From Alphaproteobacteria bacterium (GTDB lineage: Bacteria; Pseudomonadota; Alphaproteobacteria; M2410): a DNA stretch of 34,438 bases. Each line of letters starts with the position of its first letter. The first letter of the stretch is position 1. A model generated the notes under the pieces. It saw nothing but the letters and a program-made list of their open reading frames with translations. It was not told the origin of the DNA and ran no database searches. The stretch is from positions 1-34,438 of the forward strand of contig SBGZ01000010.1 in assembly GCA_006226415.1 (NCBI GenBank). The letters run 5' to 3'. Of the stretch, positions 1-7,331 are shown one piece after another. Made by a program: the position numbers and the translations under genes.

Positions 1-1
1 C

Positions 2-817
2 ATGGCGTTGCCAGATTTTTCCATGCGCCAGCTGCTTGAAGCTGGTGTGCACTTTGGTCACCAAACCCACCGCTGGAATCCGAAAATGGAGCGGTTCATT
101 TTTGGGGCCCGCAATAATATTCACATTCTCGATCTGTCCCAGTCCGTGCCGCTGTTGCACCAGGCTCTCCTGGCTGTGCGCGATACGGTTGCAGGTGGCG
201 GACGGGTGCTGTTCGTCGGCACCAAGCGCCAGGCCTCCCAGCCGGTGGCGGATGCGGCCGGTCGCTGCGCCCAGTACTATATCAACCACCGTTGGCTCGG
301 TGGCACGCTGACCAACTGGAAGACCATCTCCAATTCGATCCGTCGTCTGCGGTCAGTTGAGGAAATCCTCTCCCAGGAGCACACAGGCCTCACCAAGAAG
401 GAAACCCTTCAGCTCACCCGCGAACGCGATAAGCTGGAACGGTCCCTTGGCGGCATCAAGGAAATGGGCGGTGTGCCGGACATCATGTTCGTTATCGATA
501 CCAACAAGGAATCCATTGCCATTAAAGAGGCACAAAACCTTGGTATTCCAGTGGTCGCCATCGTCGACACCAATTGTGATCCGGATGGCATCACCTATCC
601 GATTCCAGGTAATGATGACGCAGCGCGCGCGATCAACCTCTATTGCGACCTGATTTCCCGCGCGGTTATCGACGGCATCAGCCAAAGCGCATCCGCTCAT
701 GGCGAGGACATTGGCGCCGCTGCCGAACCGATCATGGAAGAGGTTCCAAGCGAGGCAGAAGTTGCCGCGGCTCCGGCTGAAGAAGCCGCCGCCGAAGAAG
801 CCGCTCCAGGCGCTTAA
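2..817 (+). CDS. rpsB: 30S ribosomal protein S2
   Basis: Small-subunit ribosomal protein S2, which binds the 30S head near S1. The 271-residue product has the family N-terminus ([14 protein letters not shown]), the [11 protein letters not shown] segment and the [12 protein letters not shown] and [15 protein letters not shown] segments. About 40 residues after residue 230 form an Ala/Glu-rich tail beyond the compact S2 fold, as is common in Alphaproteobacteria. The ATG is the second base of the window, so its ribosome-binding site and promoter lie outside. It is followed by tsf on the same strand, the usual bacterial pair. The spacer contains two hairpins that could set the S2 to EF-Ts ratio. 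Identity is certain; only the upstream control is not visible. Confidence 0.98.
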   Translation: MALPDFSMRQLLEAGVHFGHQTHRWNPKMERFIFGARNNIHILDLSQSVPLLHQALLAVRDTVAGGGRVLFVGTKRQASQPVADAAGRCAQYYINHRWLGGTLTNWKTISNSIRRLRSVEEILSQEHTGLTKKETLQLTRERDKLERSLGGIKEMGGVPDIMFVIDTNKESIAIKEAQNLGIPVVAIVDTNCDPDGITYPIPGNDDAARAINLYCDLISRAVIDGISQSASAHGEDIGAAAEPIMEEVPSEAEVAAAPAEEAAAEEAAPGA

Positions 818-827
818 TTCAAAAATC

Positions 828-850
828 AGGTCCGGACAAGGTCCGGACCT
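828..850 (+). promoter_or_regulatory. Stem-loop 1 in the rpsB-tsf spacer
   Basis: A perfect 8-bp stem (AGGTCCGG at 828-835 with CCGGACCT at 843-850) encloses a 7-base loop, just after the rpsB stop. No T-run follows, so it looks more like an attenuator, RNA-processing or stability element than a full terminator. Confidence 0.5.
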
Positions 851-874
851 TCATCAAGTATAGAAACTCCCGAT

Positions 875-895
875 GCGCCGGTTCCCCACCGGCGC
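875..895 (+). promoter_or_regulatory. Stem-loop 2 in the rpsB-tsf spacer
   Basis: A perfect GC-rich 8-bp stem (GCGCCGGT at 875-882 with ACCGGCGC at 888-895) has a 5-base loop. It ends 21 bases before the tsf ATG and directly abuts the ribosome-binding region (GGAGGGCGAAAGAGG), so it could affect tsf translation or protect the 3' part of the message. Confidence 0.5.
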
Positions 896-916
896 GGAGG
901 GCGAAAGAGGTATGAC

Positions 917-1843
917 ATGGCAAACATTACCGCTGCTCTCGTAAAAGAGCTTCGTGAAAAATCTGGCGCTGGCATGATGGATTGCAAGGCCGCGCTGCAG
1001 GAATCAAACGGCGACATCGACGCCGCGATCGACTGGCTGCGTACCAAAGGTCTGGCCACGGCTGCCAAAAAGGCGGGCCGAGTGGCTTCTGAAGGTTTGG
1101 TCGGCTGTATCTCCGGTGGCCCCATCGGCGTGACCGTTGAAGTGAACTCCGAAACCGACTTCGTGGCGCGCAATGAGAACTTCCAGAAGCTGGCAGGCGA
1201 AATCACCAAGATTGCGCTTTCCGTGGAAGGCGATTACGAGGCCCTCAAAGTGGCTGACTTCCCGGGTGCGGGCGAAAGTGTGGAAGACCACATCAAAACC
1301 CAGATCGGCACCATTGGCGAAAACCTTGGCCTGCGCCGCTCTGCTGGCCTGAAAGTCGACAATGGCGTCGTTGCTGCCTATGTCCACAACCAGGCGGCAC
1401 CGGGCCTTGGCAAGATTGGTGTTCTGGTAGCTCTTGAGTCCACCGGCGACACCGAGAAATTGGAAGCCCTTGGTCGTCAGATCGCGATGCATGTGGCGGC
1501 AACCCGCCCGCTGGCCGCGACGAAAGACGAGTTGGACCCGGAAGTGGTTGCCAAAGAGCGTCAGGTTCTGATCGATCAGGCCAAAGAATCCGGCAAGCCG
1601 CAGGAAATTGCCGAAAAAATGGTTGAAGGCCGCATCCGCAAGTTCTTCGAAGAGGTTGTGCTGATGTATCAAGGCTTCGTCATGGACCCGGATCGCACCA
1701 TTGAAAAGGTCCTCCAGGATGCAGAATCTGACGTTGGCGCCCCGGTTGCCCTCAAGGGCTTTGTCCGGATGGAGCTGGGCGAAGGCATCGAGAAAAAGGA
1801 AGAGGATTTTGCTGCTGAGGTTGCTGCGGCAGCCGGCTCCTAA
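917..1843 (+). CDS. tsf: Translation elongation factor Ts
   Basis: Guanine nucleotide exchange factor that reloads EF-Tu with GTP. The 308-residue length matches full-size proteobacterial EF-Ts. An N-terminal UBA-like domain (residues 1 to about 50, with [16 protein letters not shown]) is followed by the TDFV exchange motif at residues 80-83 ([10 protein letters not shown]) and the two-subdomain core. The start is supported by a GAAAGAGG Shine-Dalgarno stretch six bases upstream. The gene follows rpsB after a structured spacer and ends in a strong intrinsic terminator, so rpsB-tsf is likely one unit closed at about position 1900. Nothing unusual in the protein. Confidence 0.98.
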   Translation: MANITAALVKELREKSGAGMMDCKAALQESNGDIDAAIDWLRTKGLATAAKKAGRVASEGLVGCISGGPIGVTVEVNSETDFVARNENFQKLAGEITKIALSVEGDYEALKVADFPGAGESVEDHIKTQIGTIGENLGLRRSAGLKVDNGVVAAYVHNQAAPGLGKIGVLVALESTGDTEKLEALGRQIAMHVAATRPLAATKDELDPEVVAKERQVLIDQAKESGKPQEIAEKMVEGRIRKFFEEVVLMYQGFVMDPDRTIEKVLQDAESDVGAPVALKGFVRMELGEGIEKKEEDFAAEVAAAAGS

Positions 1844-1865
1844 TCGCGTGAAATTTTCACCCATC

Positions 1866-1901
1866 AGAGGAAAAGCCTTATTGGCTTTTCCTCTTTTTTT
1901 T
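1866..1901 (+). terminator. Rho-independent terminator after tsf
   Basis: A perfect 12-bp inverted repeat (AGAGGAAAAGCC at 1866-1877 with GGCTTTTCCTCT at 1883-1894) has a 5-base loop and runs into an uninterrupted T-tract to 1901. This is the clearest terminator in the window. It sits only 14 bases before the pyrH start, so pyrH must depend on read-through or on a promoter upstream of or overlapping it. Confidence 0.9.
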
Positions 1902-1915
1902 GGGAAGTTAGCCCC

Positions 1916-2674
1916 ATGTCCTTAGCCGAGTCGGAAAGCCCAAATGCCTCAGCCGCGCCGAAATTTCGCCGCGTCCTGTTAAAGGTCTCTGGAGAAGCCC
2001 TCATGGGTCCGGAGCAGTTCGGTATCCATCTGGAGACCGTCGACCGGATCGCCGGAGAAATCCGCGATGCCACCGAAATTGGCGCTGAAGTGTGCCTTGT
2101 CATTGGTGGCGGCAACATCTTCCGCGGCCTGTCCGGGGCTGCCAAAGGTATGGAGCGCGCCAGTGCCGATTACATGGGCATGCTGGCAACCGTTATGAAT
2201 GCCCTGGCCATGCAAAACGCTCTTGAGCGGATTGGGGTCAGCACACGTGTCCAGTCGGCCATTCCCATGACCACCATTTGTGAGCCGTATATCCGCCGCC
2301 GCGCCATCCGGCACATGGAAAAGGGGCGGGTGGTGATCTTTGCCGCGGGAACCGGCAACCCCTTCTTCACAACCGATACTGCGGCCGCTTTGCGGGCGGT
2401 GGAAATGAATTGCGATGCCTTGCTGAAAGGCACGCAGGTGGATGGGGTTTACACGGCCGATCCGAAGAAAGACCCGGAAGCTGTGCGTTACGACGCCCTT
2501 TCCTACATGGACGTCCTGGCCAAAGACCTGAAAGTCATGGATGCTTCGGCGGTTAGCCTTTCCCGCGAGAACGATATACCGATCGTGGTTTTCTCAATCC
2601 ACGAGAAAGGCGGTTTCGTAAGGGTGCTAAATGGCGACGGACCCTGTACAATTATCAGCAATAAGGGCGCCTGA
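1916..2674 (+). CDS. pyrH: UMP kinase
   Basis: Phosphorylates UMP to UDP with ATP, supplying pyrimidine nucleotides; bacterial hexameric amino-acid-kinase fold. The 252-residue protein has the N-terminal [14 protein letters not shown] nucleotide-binding stretch, the IGGGNIFRG glycine motif, the [16 protein letters not shown] segment and the C-terminal FSIHEKG region typical of bacterial PyrH. A roughly 15-residue Ser/Ala-rich extension precedes the conserved core, so the true start could be slightly internal; upstream GGGAAG is only a modest ribosome-binding site. It lies between tsf and frr, the standard order. A hairpin overlaps its stop codon. Confidence 0.97.
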   Translation: MSLAESESPNASAAPKFRRVLLKVSGEALMGPEQFGIHLETVDRIAGEIRDATEIGAEVCLVIGGGNIFRGLSGAAKGMERASADYMGMLATVMNALAMQNALERIGVSTRVQSAIPMTTICEPYIRRRAIRHMEKGRVVIFAAGTGNPFFTTDTAAALRAVEMNCDALLKGTQVDGVYTADPKKDPEAVRYDALSYMDVLAKDLKVMDASAVSLSRENDIPIVVFSIHEKGGFVRVLNGDGPCTIISNKGA

Positions 2675-2702
2675 GCCTCAAATCTCAGAGGCTCAGCCTT
2701 TT
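2671..2702 (+). terminator. Possible weak terminator or attenuator between pyrH and frr
   Basis: A 9-bp inverted repeat (CTGAGCCTC at 2671-2679 with GAGGCTCAG at 2688-2696) has an 8-base loop and is followed by CCTTTT. The pyrH TGA stop lies inside the left arm. The short T-run suggests partial termination at most. Confidence 0.5.
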
Positions 2703-2724
2703 AAGTCACGGGGAGTGAGAAGAA

Positions 2725-3294
2725 GTGAGCGAACAGCACGACGAACCCGATCTCGCGGATCTTGAACGCCGCATGGAAGGCGCGATTGCCGCGCTCAAAG
2801 CTGAATTTGGAGGCCTGAGAACAGGGCGGGCATCAGCCAGCCTTTTGGAGCCGGTCATGGTGGATGCCTATGGTACCCAGATGCCCATGAATCAGGTCGG
2901 CACGGTATCTGTACCCGAGCCGCGCATGCTGTCGGTCAGTGTGTGGGACAAAACCATGGTGGCGGCGGTGGAAAAAGCCATCCGCAATGCCGGATTGGGG
3001 GTTAATCCGATCGTCGACGGTCAGACCGTTCGGGTACCGATCCCAGAGCTCAACGAGGAGCGCCGGATCGAGCTCACCCGTGTTGCCGCCAAATATGCCG
3101 AGCAGGCCAAGGTGGCTGTGCGCAATGTGCGCCGGGATGGGATGGAAGACATCAAGAAATCTCAAAAAGCTGGCCGCATGAGCGAAGACGAAATGAAAGT
3201 CTGGCATGATGAGATCCAGACCATGACGGATGCGACCATCAAACATATCGACGAAGCGCTGGCGCATAAAGAAGGTGAAATCATGCAGGTCTGA
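2725..3294 (+). CDS. frr: Ribosome recycling factor
   Basis: Works with EF-G to split post-termination ribosomes. The 189-residue product has the family's three-helix bundle and small beta domain: the [10 protein letters not shown] segment, the [13 protein letters not shown] and [12 protein letters not shown] strands, and the basic [14 protein letters not shown] helix. Translation starts at GTG, preceded by GGGGAG about nine bases upstream. It is slightly longer at the N-terminus ([16 protein letters not shown]) than the roughly 185-residue norm. It normally precedes uppS; here the next gene is a strongly divergent UppS relative. Confidence 0.97.
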   Translation: MSEQHDEPDLADLERRMEGAIAALKAEFGGLRTGRASASLLEPVMVDAYGTQMPMNQVGTVSVPEPRMLSVSVWDKTMVAAVEKAIRNAGLGVNPIVDGQTVRVPIPELNEERRIELTRVAAKYAEQAKVAVRNVRRDGMEDIKKSQKAGRMSEDEMKVWHDEIQTMTDATIKHIDEALAHKEGEIMQV

Positions 3295-3315
3295 TCAGGC
3301 CTGTGTGAAAAAGCT

Positions 3316-3927
3316 ATGGGCGCGCGGCGCGGCGACGTTACACCCCCCACTGCCGATGGGGGCCAAAATTGGTTGACCCAGACGTCTATACCCGGAAGCC
3401 TTAAGCATTTAAGGATCCACGTTGACTGTCAGAAAAAACCAATAGAAATAAACAAGTTAGAAGAAATATCTAATCTTATTTCGGCAAAGTGCCTACCTAT
3501 CTTGTCACTTTGCTTGGTTAATCTCGACATAACACAAAAGTCTGAGATTGAGGCTCTGTCTCAGAGATTTGAGACAGAGCGCGGAAAATCTTCAATAAAT
3601 GATCATCCAACTCAGATATTTCTGGACGCAGAGCCCTCTGAAGCAAAAAATTTGCTCGGCCACCTTCGATCAATCTTCGCACAGACTGTTGACGAGGTTA
3701 CGATGGCCGATCTTGAGCAGGCGATGGTTAGGGCTCAAGGAGCGCCGCCTGACCTGATCATCTATATCGGGCCGGGCCGAAAATTGGGCGCGGCTAATCT
3801 CTGGAGCGGCGCCTACGCTGAGTTTTCCTTCTTTGAACGGGAATTTGCAGATTTTGGGATGAAGGATTTGGCCGCAGCCCTCGCAGGATTTGGTAAAAGA
3901 GAGAGAAGATTCGGCGGTGTCGCCTAG
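3316..3927 (+). CDS. Degenerate undecaprenyl diphosphate synthase-like protein in the uppS slot
   Basis: A 203-residue protein between frr and cdsA, where uppS belongs. The C-terminal 75 residues are clearly UppS-like: VTMADLEQAM, PPDLIIYIGPGRK, NLWSGAYAEF (169 would be the Mg-binding Glu) and KRERRFGGVA. It is about 50 residues shorter than usual. The phosphate-binding MDGNGRW motif is reduced to VDCQKKP (only D37 may survive), and the GHxxG and FSxENW motifs are absent. The RTxGEQR motif reads YIGPGRK, losing the Arg and Glu that bind substrate. Bases 3421-3660 are only about 39% GC by my count. The ATG at 3316 has no good Shine-Dalgarno; TTG at 3373 is an alternative. Homology is seen in the sequence; loss of catalysis is inferred. 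It could be a decaying gene or a non-catalytic partner subunit. A functional UppS would have to be encoded elsewhere. Confidence 0.75.
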   Translation: MGARRGDVTPPTADGGQNWLTQTSIPGSLKHLRIHVDCQKKPIEINKLEEISNLISAKCLPILSLCLVNLDITQKSEIEALSQRFETERGKSSINDHPTQIFLDAEPSEAKNLLGHLRSIFAQTVDEVTMADLEQAMVRAQGAPPDLIIYIGPGRKLGAANLWSGAYAEFSFFEREFADFGMKDLAAALAGFGKRERRFGGVA

Positions 3928-3963
3928 TCGCCGCTCGCTGGGGCAAACTGAGATGGGACCCAA

Positions 3964-4845
3964 ATGACCAACGAAGATCAAAAAGCTGACCCATCCAAGC
4001 CGGAGGAGAAGTCCTCGGGATTTGGCACACGCCTTATCTCAGCGCTTGTAATGGTCCCGATGGCCATTGCGGTGGTTTATTATGGCGACTGGGTGCTGGT
4101 AGGGTTCGTCACCTTCGCGGTCGCGGTGATGTCCTTTGAGTGGAACCGCCTGACCCGCCAAGAGGGCCAGAAAAAGAGTTTCTACGGGCTGATCGTGACC
4201 CATTCGGTCACCGTGGCGGTGGCCAGTTTTTTTGCGATGAAAGCAGCCTGGGGTCTCGCCTTTGCCGCTCTGGGCGTCGGCGGGTTGGTGATCCTTGTGA
4301 TGATGATCCCAAAGCGGCGCAGCCCCCTTTGGCCACTTCTGGCCATTCCCTATTTTGGCTTGCCCGGCATGGGCCTTTTGTGGCTGCGGGCCTCGGCAAG
4401 CATGACCGAAGAACTGGCCGGGACCAACAGCGGGCTGGCGGTGGTCGTTTGGCTGTTTTTTGTGGTCTGGGCCAGTGACGGTGGGGGGTATATTTTTGGC
4501 AAATCCATTGGCGGGCCAAAATTGGCGCCCCGTATTTCCCCCAAGAAAACCTGGTCCGGGTTTCTCGGCGGGGCCTTTCTGGCCGGTATCATGGGGCTGA
4601 TTGCGGCCTCAGTATTAGATTGGGAAATAGCGAGAGATATCATTATCTTGAGTTTGATACTTTCAGTTATTTCTCAGGTTGGGGATTTGGTGGAGTCGGC
4701 CATTAAACGCCATTTCGACGTGAAGGATATTGGCAGCTTCATCCCCGGTCACGGCGGCGTCATGGACCGCATGGACGGCCTTTTATTTGCTATGGCCGCC
4801 GCTGCCCTCCTGGGAATTGCCCAGGGAGGTGTTCTCATAAAATGA
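3964..4845 (+). CDS. cdsA: Phosphatidate cytidylyltransferase (CDP-diglyceride synthase)
   Basis: Makes CDP-diacylglycerol from phosphatidic acid and CTP, the branch point of phospholipid synthesis, in the inner membrane. The 293-residue protein has a short charged cytoplasmic N-terminus, then several hydrophobic segments. The CdsA signature near the C-terminus is clear: SPKKTWSGFLGG followed by GDLVESAIKRHFDVKD and PGHGGVMDRMDGLL. It follows the UppS-like gene by 36 bases, and its stop overlaps the dxr start (ATGA), indicating translational coupling. Identity is firm from the signature and gene order. Confidence 0.96.
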   Translation: MTNEDQKADPSKPEEKSSGFGTRLISALVMVPMAIAVVYYGDWVLVGFVTFAVAVMSFEWNRLTRQEGQKKSFYGLIVTHSVTVAVASFFAMKAAWGLAFAALGVGGLVILVMMIPKRRSPLWPLLAIPYFGLPGMGLLWLRASASMTEELAGTNSGLAVVVWLFFVVWASDGGGYIFGKSIGGPKLAPRISPKKTWSGFLGGAFLAGIMGLIAASVLDWEIARDIIILSLILSVISQVGDLVESAIKRHFDVKDIGSFIPGHGGVMDRMDGLLFAMAAAALLGIAQGGVLIK

Positions 4846-6071
4846 CCGCCTCGCCAGCCACATCGGGACAAAAATCCGTCGCCATATTGGGCGCGACCGG
4901 TTCCATCGGCCAAAACACACTGGACTTGATCCGGCGCGCCAATCAGGAGGCGACTGGGACGGCTCATGACGGACCTTATCGGGTCGACTGTCTAACGGCC
5001 GGCAGCCGCGTGGAGGACCTGGCCGCTTTGGCCCGTGAATTCCGCCCGCGCCAGATTGCGATCGCCAATGAGGGCGCTTTAACCACCTTGAGAGGCTTGG
5101 TGGCTGATCTGGACTGTCAGGTGGCGGCCGGTAAAACCGGTCTGGACGAAGCCGCCGCGGGTTCCTCCGACTGGGTCATGGCGGCCATCGTTGGCGCGGC
5201 AGGCTTGTCCCCCACCTTGCAAGCCGTTCGGCAGGGAAAGACCGTGGTGCTCGCCAACAAGGAGTGTCTGGTATGTGCCGGTGATCTTTTCATGCGCGAG
5301 GTATCCGCCGCCGGAGCCACCTTGCTCCCGGCCGATTCGGAGCACAACGCCATCTATCAGGTTTTCGACTTTGATCGCCCGGAGGCGATCGAGTCAGTCA
5401 CCCTGACGGCATCAGGCGGCCCTTTCCGAATGGCCAGTCTTGACGAGATGCGCCGCGCCACTCCCGAGCAGGCGGTTGCTCACCCCAATTGGTCCATGGG
5501 CGCCAAGATCTCTGTGGATTCGGCGACCATGATGAACAAAGGCCTGGAAGTCATTGAAGCTTATTACCTTTTTCCTGTTGAAAAGGATCAGATTGAGGTG
5601 CTCTGCCACCCGCAATCGGTGATCCATTCTTTTGTCACATACAAGGATGGCTCAACCCTGGCGCAGCTTGGATCGCCGGACATGCGAACGCCTATCGCCT
5701 ACACCCTGGCATGGCCGGATCGCATGGCGGTTCCGGTGACGCCGCTCAACCTGGGGGCGCTTGGTCAGTTGACCTTCGAAACCCCGGATTTCAGCCGGTT
5801 TCCTTTATTAAAAATTGCACAGGTAGCCTTGCAAAGAGGAGGGCTCGCCCCTACTATCCTGAACGCCGCAAATGAGGTGGCTGTCAGCCAGTTCTTGCAT
5901 CGGAAGATCGGCTTTTTGGATATCGCTGAGGTCGTGGAACGCGTCCTCGAAAGCTCCGAAAGTTTCGATTTTGGGGGAATCGTTCTTGAAAATCTGGAGC
6001 AGGTGATGGACGTGGATGCACGGGCCAGAGTGCTGGCAACGGAAATGACAGCCAAATTGGCGGTGGCGTAG
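4842..6071 (+). CDS. dxr: 1-deoxy-D-xylulose 5-phosphate reductoisomerase
   Basis: Second step of the MEP isoprenoid pathway: NADPH-dependent conversion of DXP to MEP. The 409-residue protein opens with a Rossmann GATGSIG motif at residues 17-23. It carries the metal-binding DSEHNAIYQ segment near residue 165 and the DSATMMNKGLEVIEAYYLF active-site stretch near 226, followed by HPQSVIHSFV. Length is family-normal. The start overlaps the cdsA stop by four bases. It would feed IPP to prenyl synthases, which fits a neighbouring uppS slot. Confidence 0.97.
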   Translation: MTASPATSGQKSVAILGATGSIGQNTLDLIRRANQEATGTAHDGPYRVDCLTAGSRVEDLAALAREFRPRQIAIANEGALTTLRGLVADLDCQVAAGKTGLDEAAAGSSDWVMAAIVGAAGLSPTLQAVRQGKTVVLANKECLVCAGDLFMREVSAAGATLLPADSEHNAIYQVFDFDRPEAIESVTLTASGGPFRMASLDEMRRATPEQAVAHPNWSMGAKISVDSATMMNKGLEVIEAYYLFPVEKDQIEVLCHPQSVIHSFVTYKDGSTLAQLGSPDMRTPIAYTLAWPDRMAVPVTPLNLGALGQLTFETPDFSRFPLLKIAQVALQRGGLAPTILNAANEVAVSQFLHRKIGFLDIAEVVERVLESSESFDFGGIVLENLEQVMDVDARARVLATEMTAKLAVA

Positions 6072-6113
6072 GGTCAACTGGGGCCTAAGGGGCTAAAGGG
6101 ACGAGATACATTA

Positions 6114-7292
6114 ATGGAAACCTTGCTTTCAGGCGGCGGCTCCGCACTTGGCTATATTATTCCTTTTTTGATCGTTTTGACGGTCATCGTTTTTATCCAC
6201 GAAATGGGCCACTTTTTGGTGGCGCGCTGGTGCGGTGTCGCGGTGGAGACCTTCTCCATTGGATTTGGCACAGAGCTGTTCGGGTGGAACGACAAAAAGG
6301 GGACCCGCTGGAAGATTTCAGCCTTGCCCCTGGGCGGCTACGTCAAATTTGTGGGTGATCAGGGCTCGGCCAGCGTCCCGGACAAAGAGCATTTAAAAGA
6401 AATTTCTCAGCATGCCTCAGAAATGGGAATTCGCCCTGAGGATTGTTTCCACTTCAAACCGCTCTGGCAGCGGGCCGCGGTCGTCGCCGCGGGGCCGATT
6501 GCCAATTTCCTTCTCGCGATCTTCATTTTTACCGGGTTTCTGAGTGTTTTTGGCGACATGGTCCAGGCCCCCGTCGTCGGCAAGGTCATGGAAGGCACGC
6601 CCGCCGCACAGGCCGGGTTTGAGCCTGGTGACCGGATTACGGCCATTGACGGGCGCAAAATTGAGCGCTTTACCGAGCTACAGGTTCTCATTTCCATGAG
6701 CGCGGAGAGCGAGCGGGTCGTAACCGTTGAGCGTGACGGGCAAGAAATAGAACTGATTGTCACCCCCGCCCGGGTCGAATCAAAAGATGCCTTCGGCAAT
6801 AAACAGAAAGTCGGGCAATTGGGGATATCCTCAAGCAGGGACCCCGCCGACGTCGTGCACCAATCTTATTCCGTCCCGGCCGCCTTCCTGGAGGGGGTTC
6901 AGCGGACGGGCTTTATGGTCCGCCAGACTTTTCACTATATTGGCCGGATAATTGCCGGGAAAGAGGACGCGAAACAGCTCGGGGGGCCCTTGAAGATCGC
7001 CCAGTACTCGGGTCAGGCCGCTAAATTGGGGGTCATCTCAGTCATCAGCATGATTGCCATGGTGTCCATAAGTGTCGGGCTTCTCAATCTTTTTCCGATT
7101 CCAATGCTCGACGGCGGCCATCTTTTGTTTTATGGGTTCGAGGCATTGAAAGGAGAGCCCTTAAGTGAACAGGTCCAAGAGGTCGGCTTCCGGATTGGTT
7201 TGAGCCTTCTCTTGTTCTTGATGATCTTCGTCACCTGGAACGACTTAAGTAGTTTTGGGGTGTTTAAAGGAATTTCCAATCTCTTCTCTTGA
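6114..7292 (+). CDS. rseP: RIP site-2 metalloprotease RseP
   Basis: Inner-membrane zinc protease that cuts transmembrane anti-sigma factors and signal-peptide remnants. The first membrane helix contains the HExxH zinc motif (H29, E30, H33 in FIHEMGHFLVARW). A PDZ domain lies around residues 155-225 (VMEGTPAAQAGFEPGDRI). The C-terminal helix has the third zinc ligand in LFPIPMLDGG (D333). At 392 residues it is slightly shorter than the E. coli protein and appears to have one clear PDZ domain. An AAAGGGACGAG ribosome-binding region precedes the ATG. It sits between dxr and bamA, as usual. Confidence 0.96.
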   Translation: METLLSGGGSALGYIIPFLIVLTVIVFIHEMGHFLVARWCGVAVETFSIGFGTELFGWNDKKGTRWKISALPLGGYVKFVGDQGSASVPDKEHLKEISQHASEMGIRPEDCFHFKPLWQRAAVVAAGPIANFLLAIFIFTGFLSVFGDMVQAPVVGKVMEGTPAAQAGFEPGDRITAIDGRKIERFTELQVLISMSAESERVVTVERDGQEIELIVTPARVESKDAFGNKQKVGQLGISSSRDPADVVHQSYSVPAAFLEGVQRTGFMVRQTFHYIGRIIAGKEDAKQLGGPLKIAQYSGQAAKLGVISVISMIAMVSISVGLLNLFPIPMLDGGHLLFYGFEALKGEPLSEQVQEVGFRIGLSLLLFLMIFVTWNDLSSFGVFKGISNLFS

Positions 7293-7331
7293 GCCACCTC
7301 TGGCCCTACAACAAAGGTAAAATAGGACATC

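Noticed and set aside
3300-3430. Possibility that the missing UppS N-terminal motifs lie in another frame (simple frameshift)
   Set aside because: I read the other + frames over this stretch and found no MDGNGRW or GHxxG coding; the motifs are absent, not shifted.
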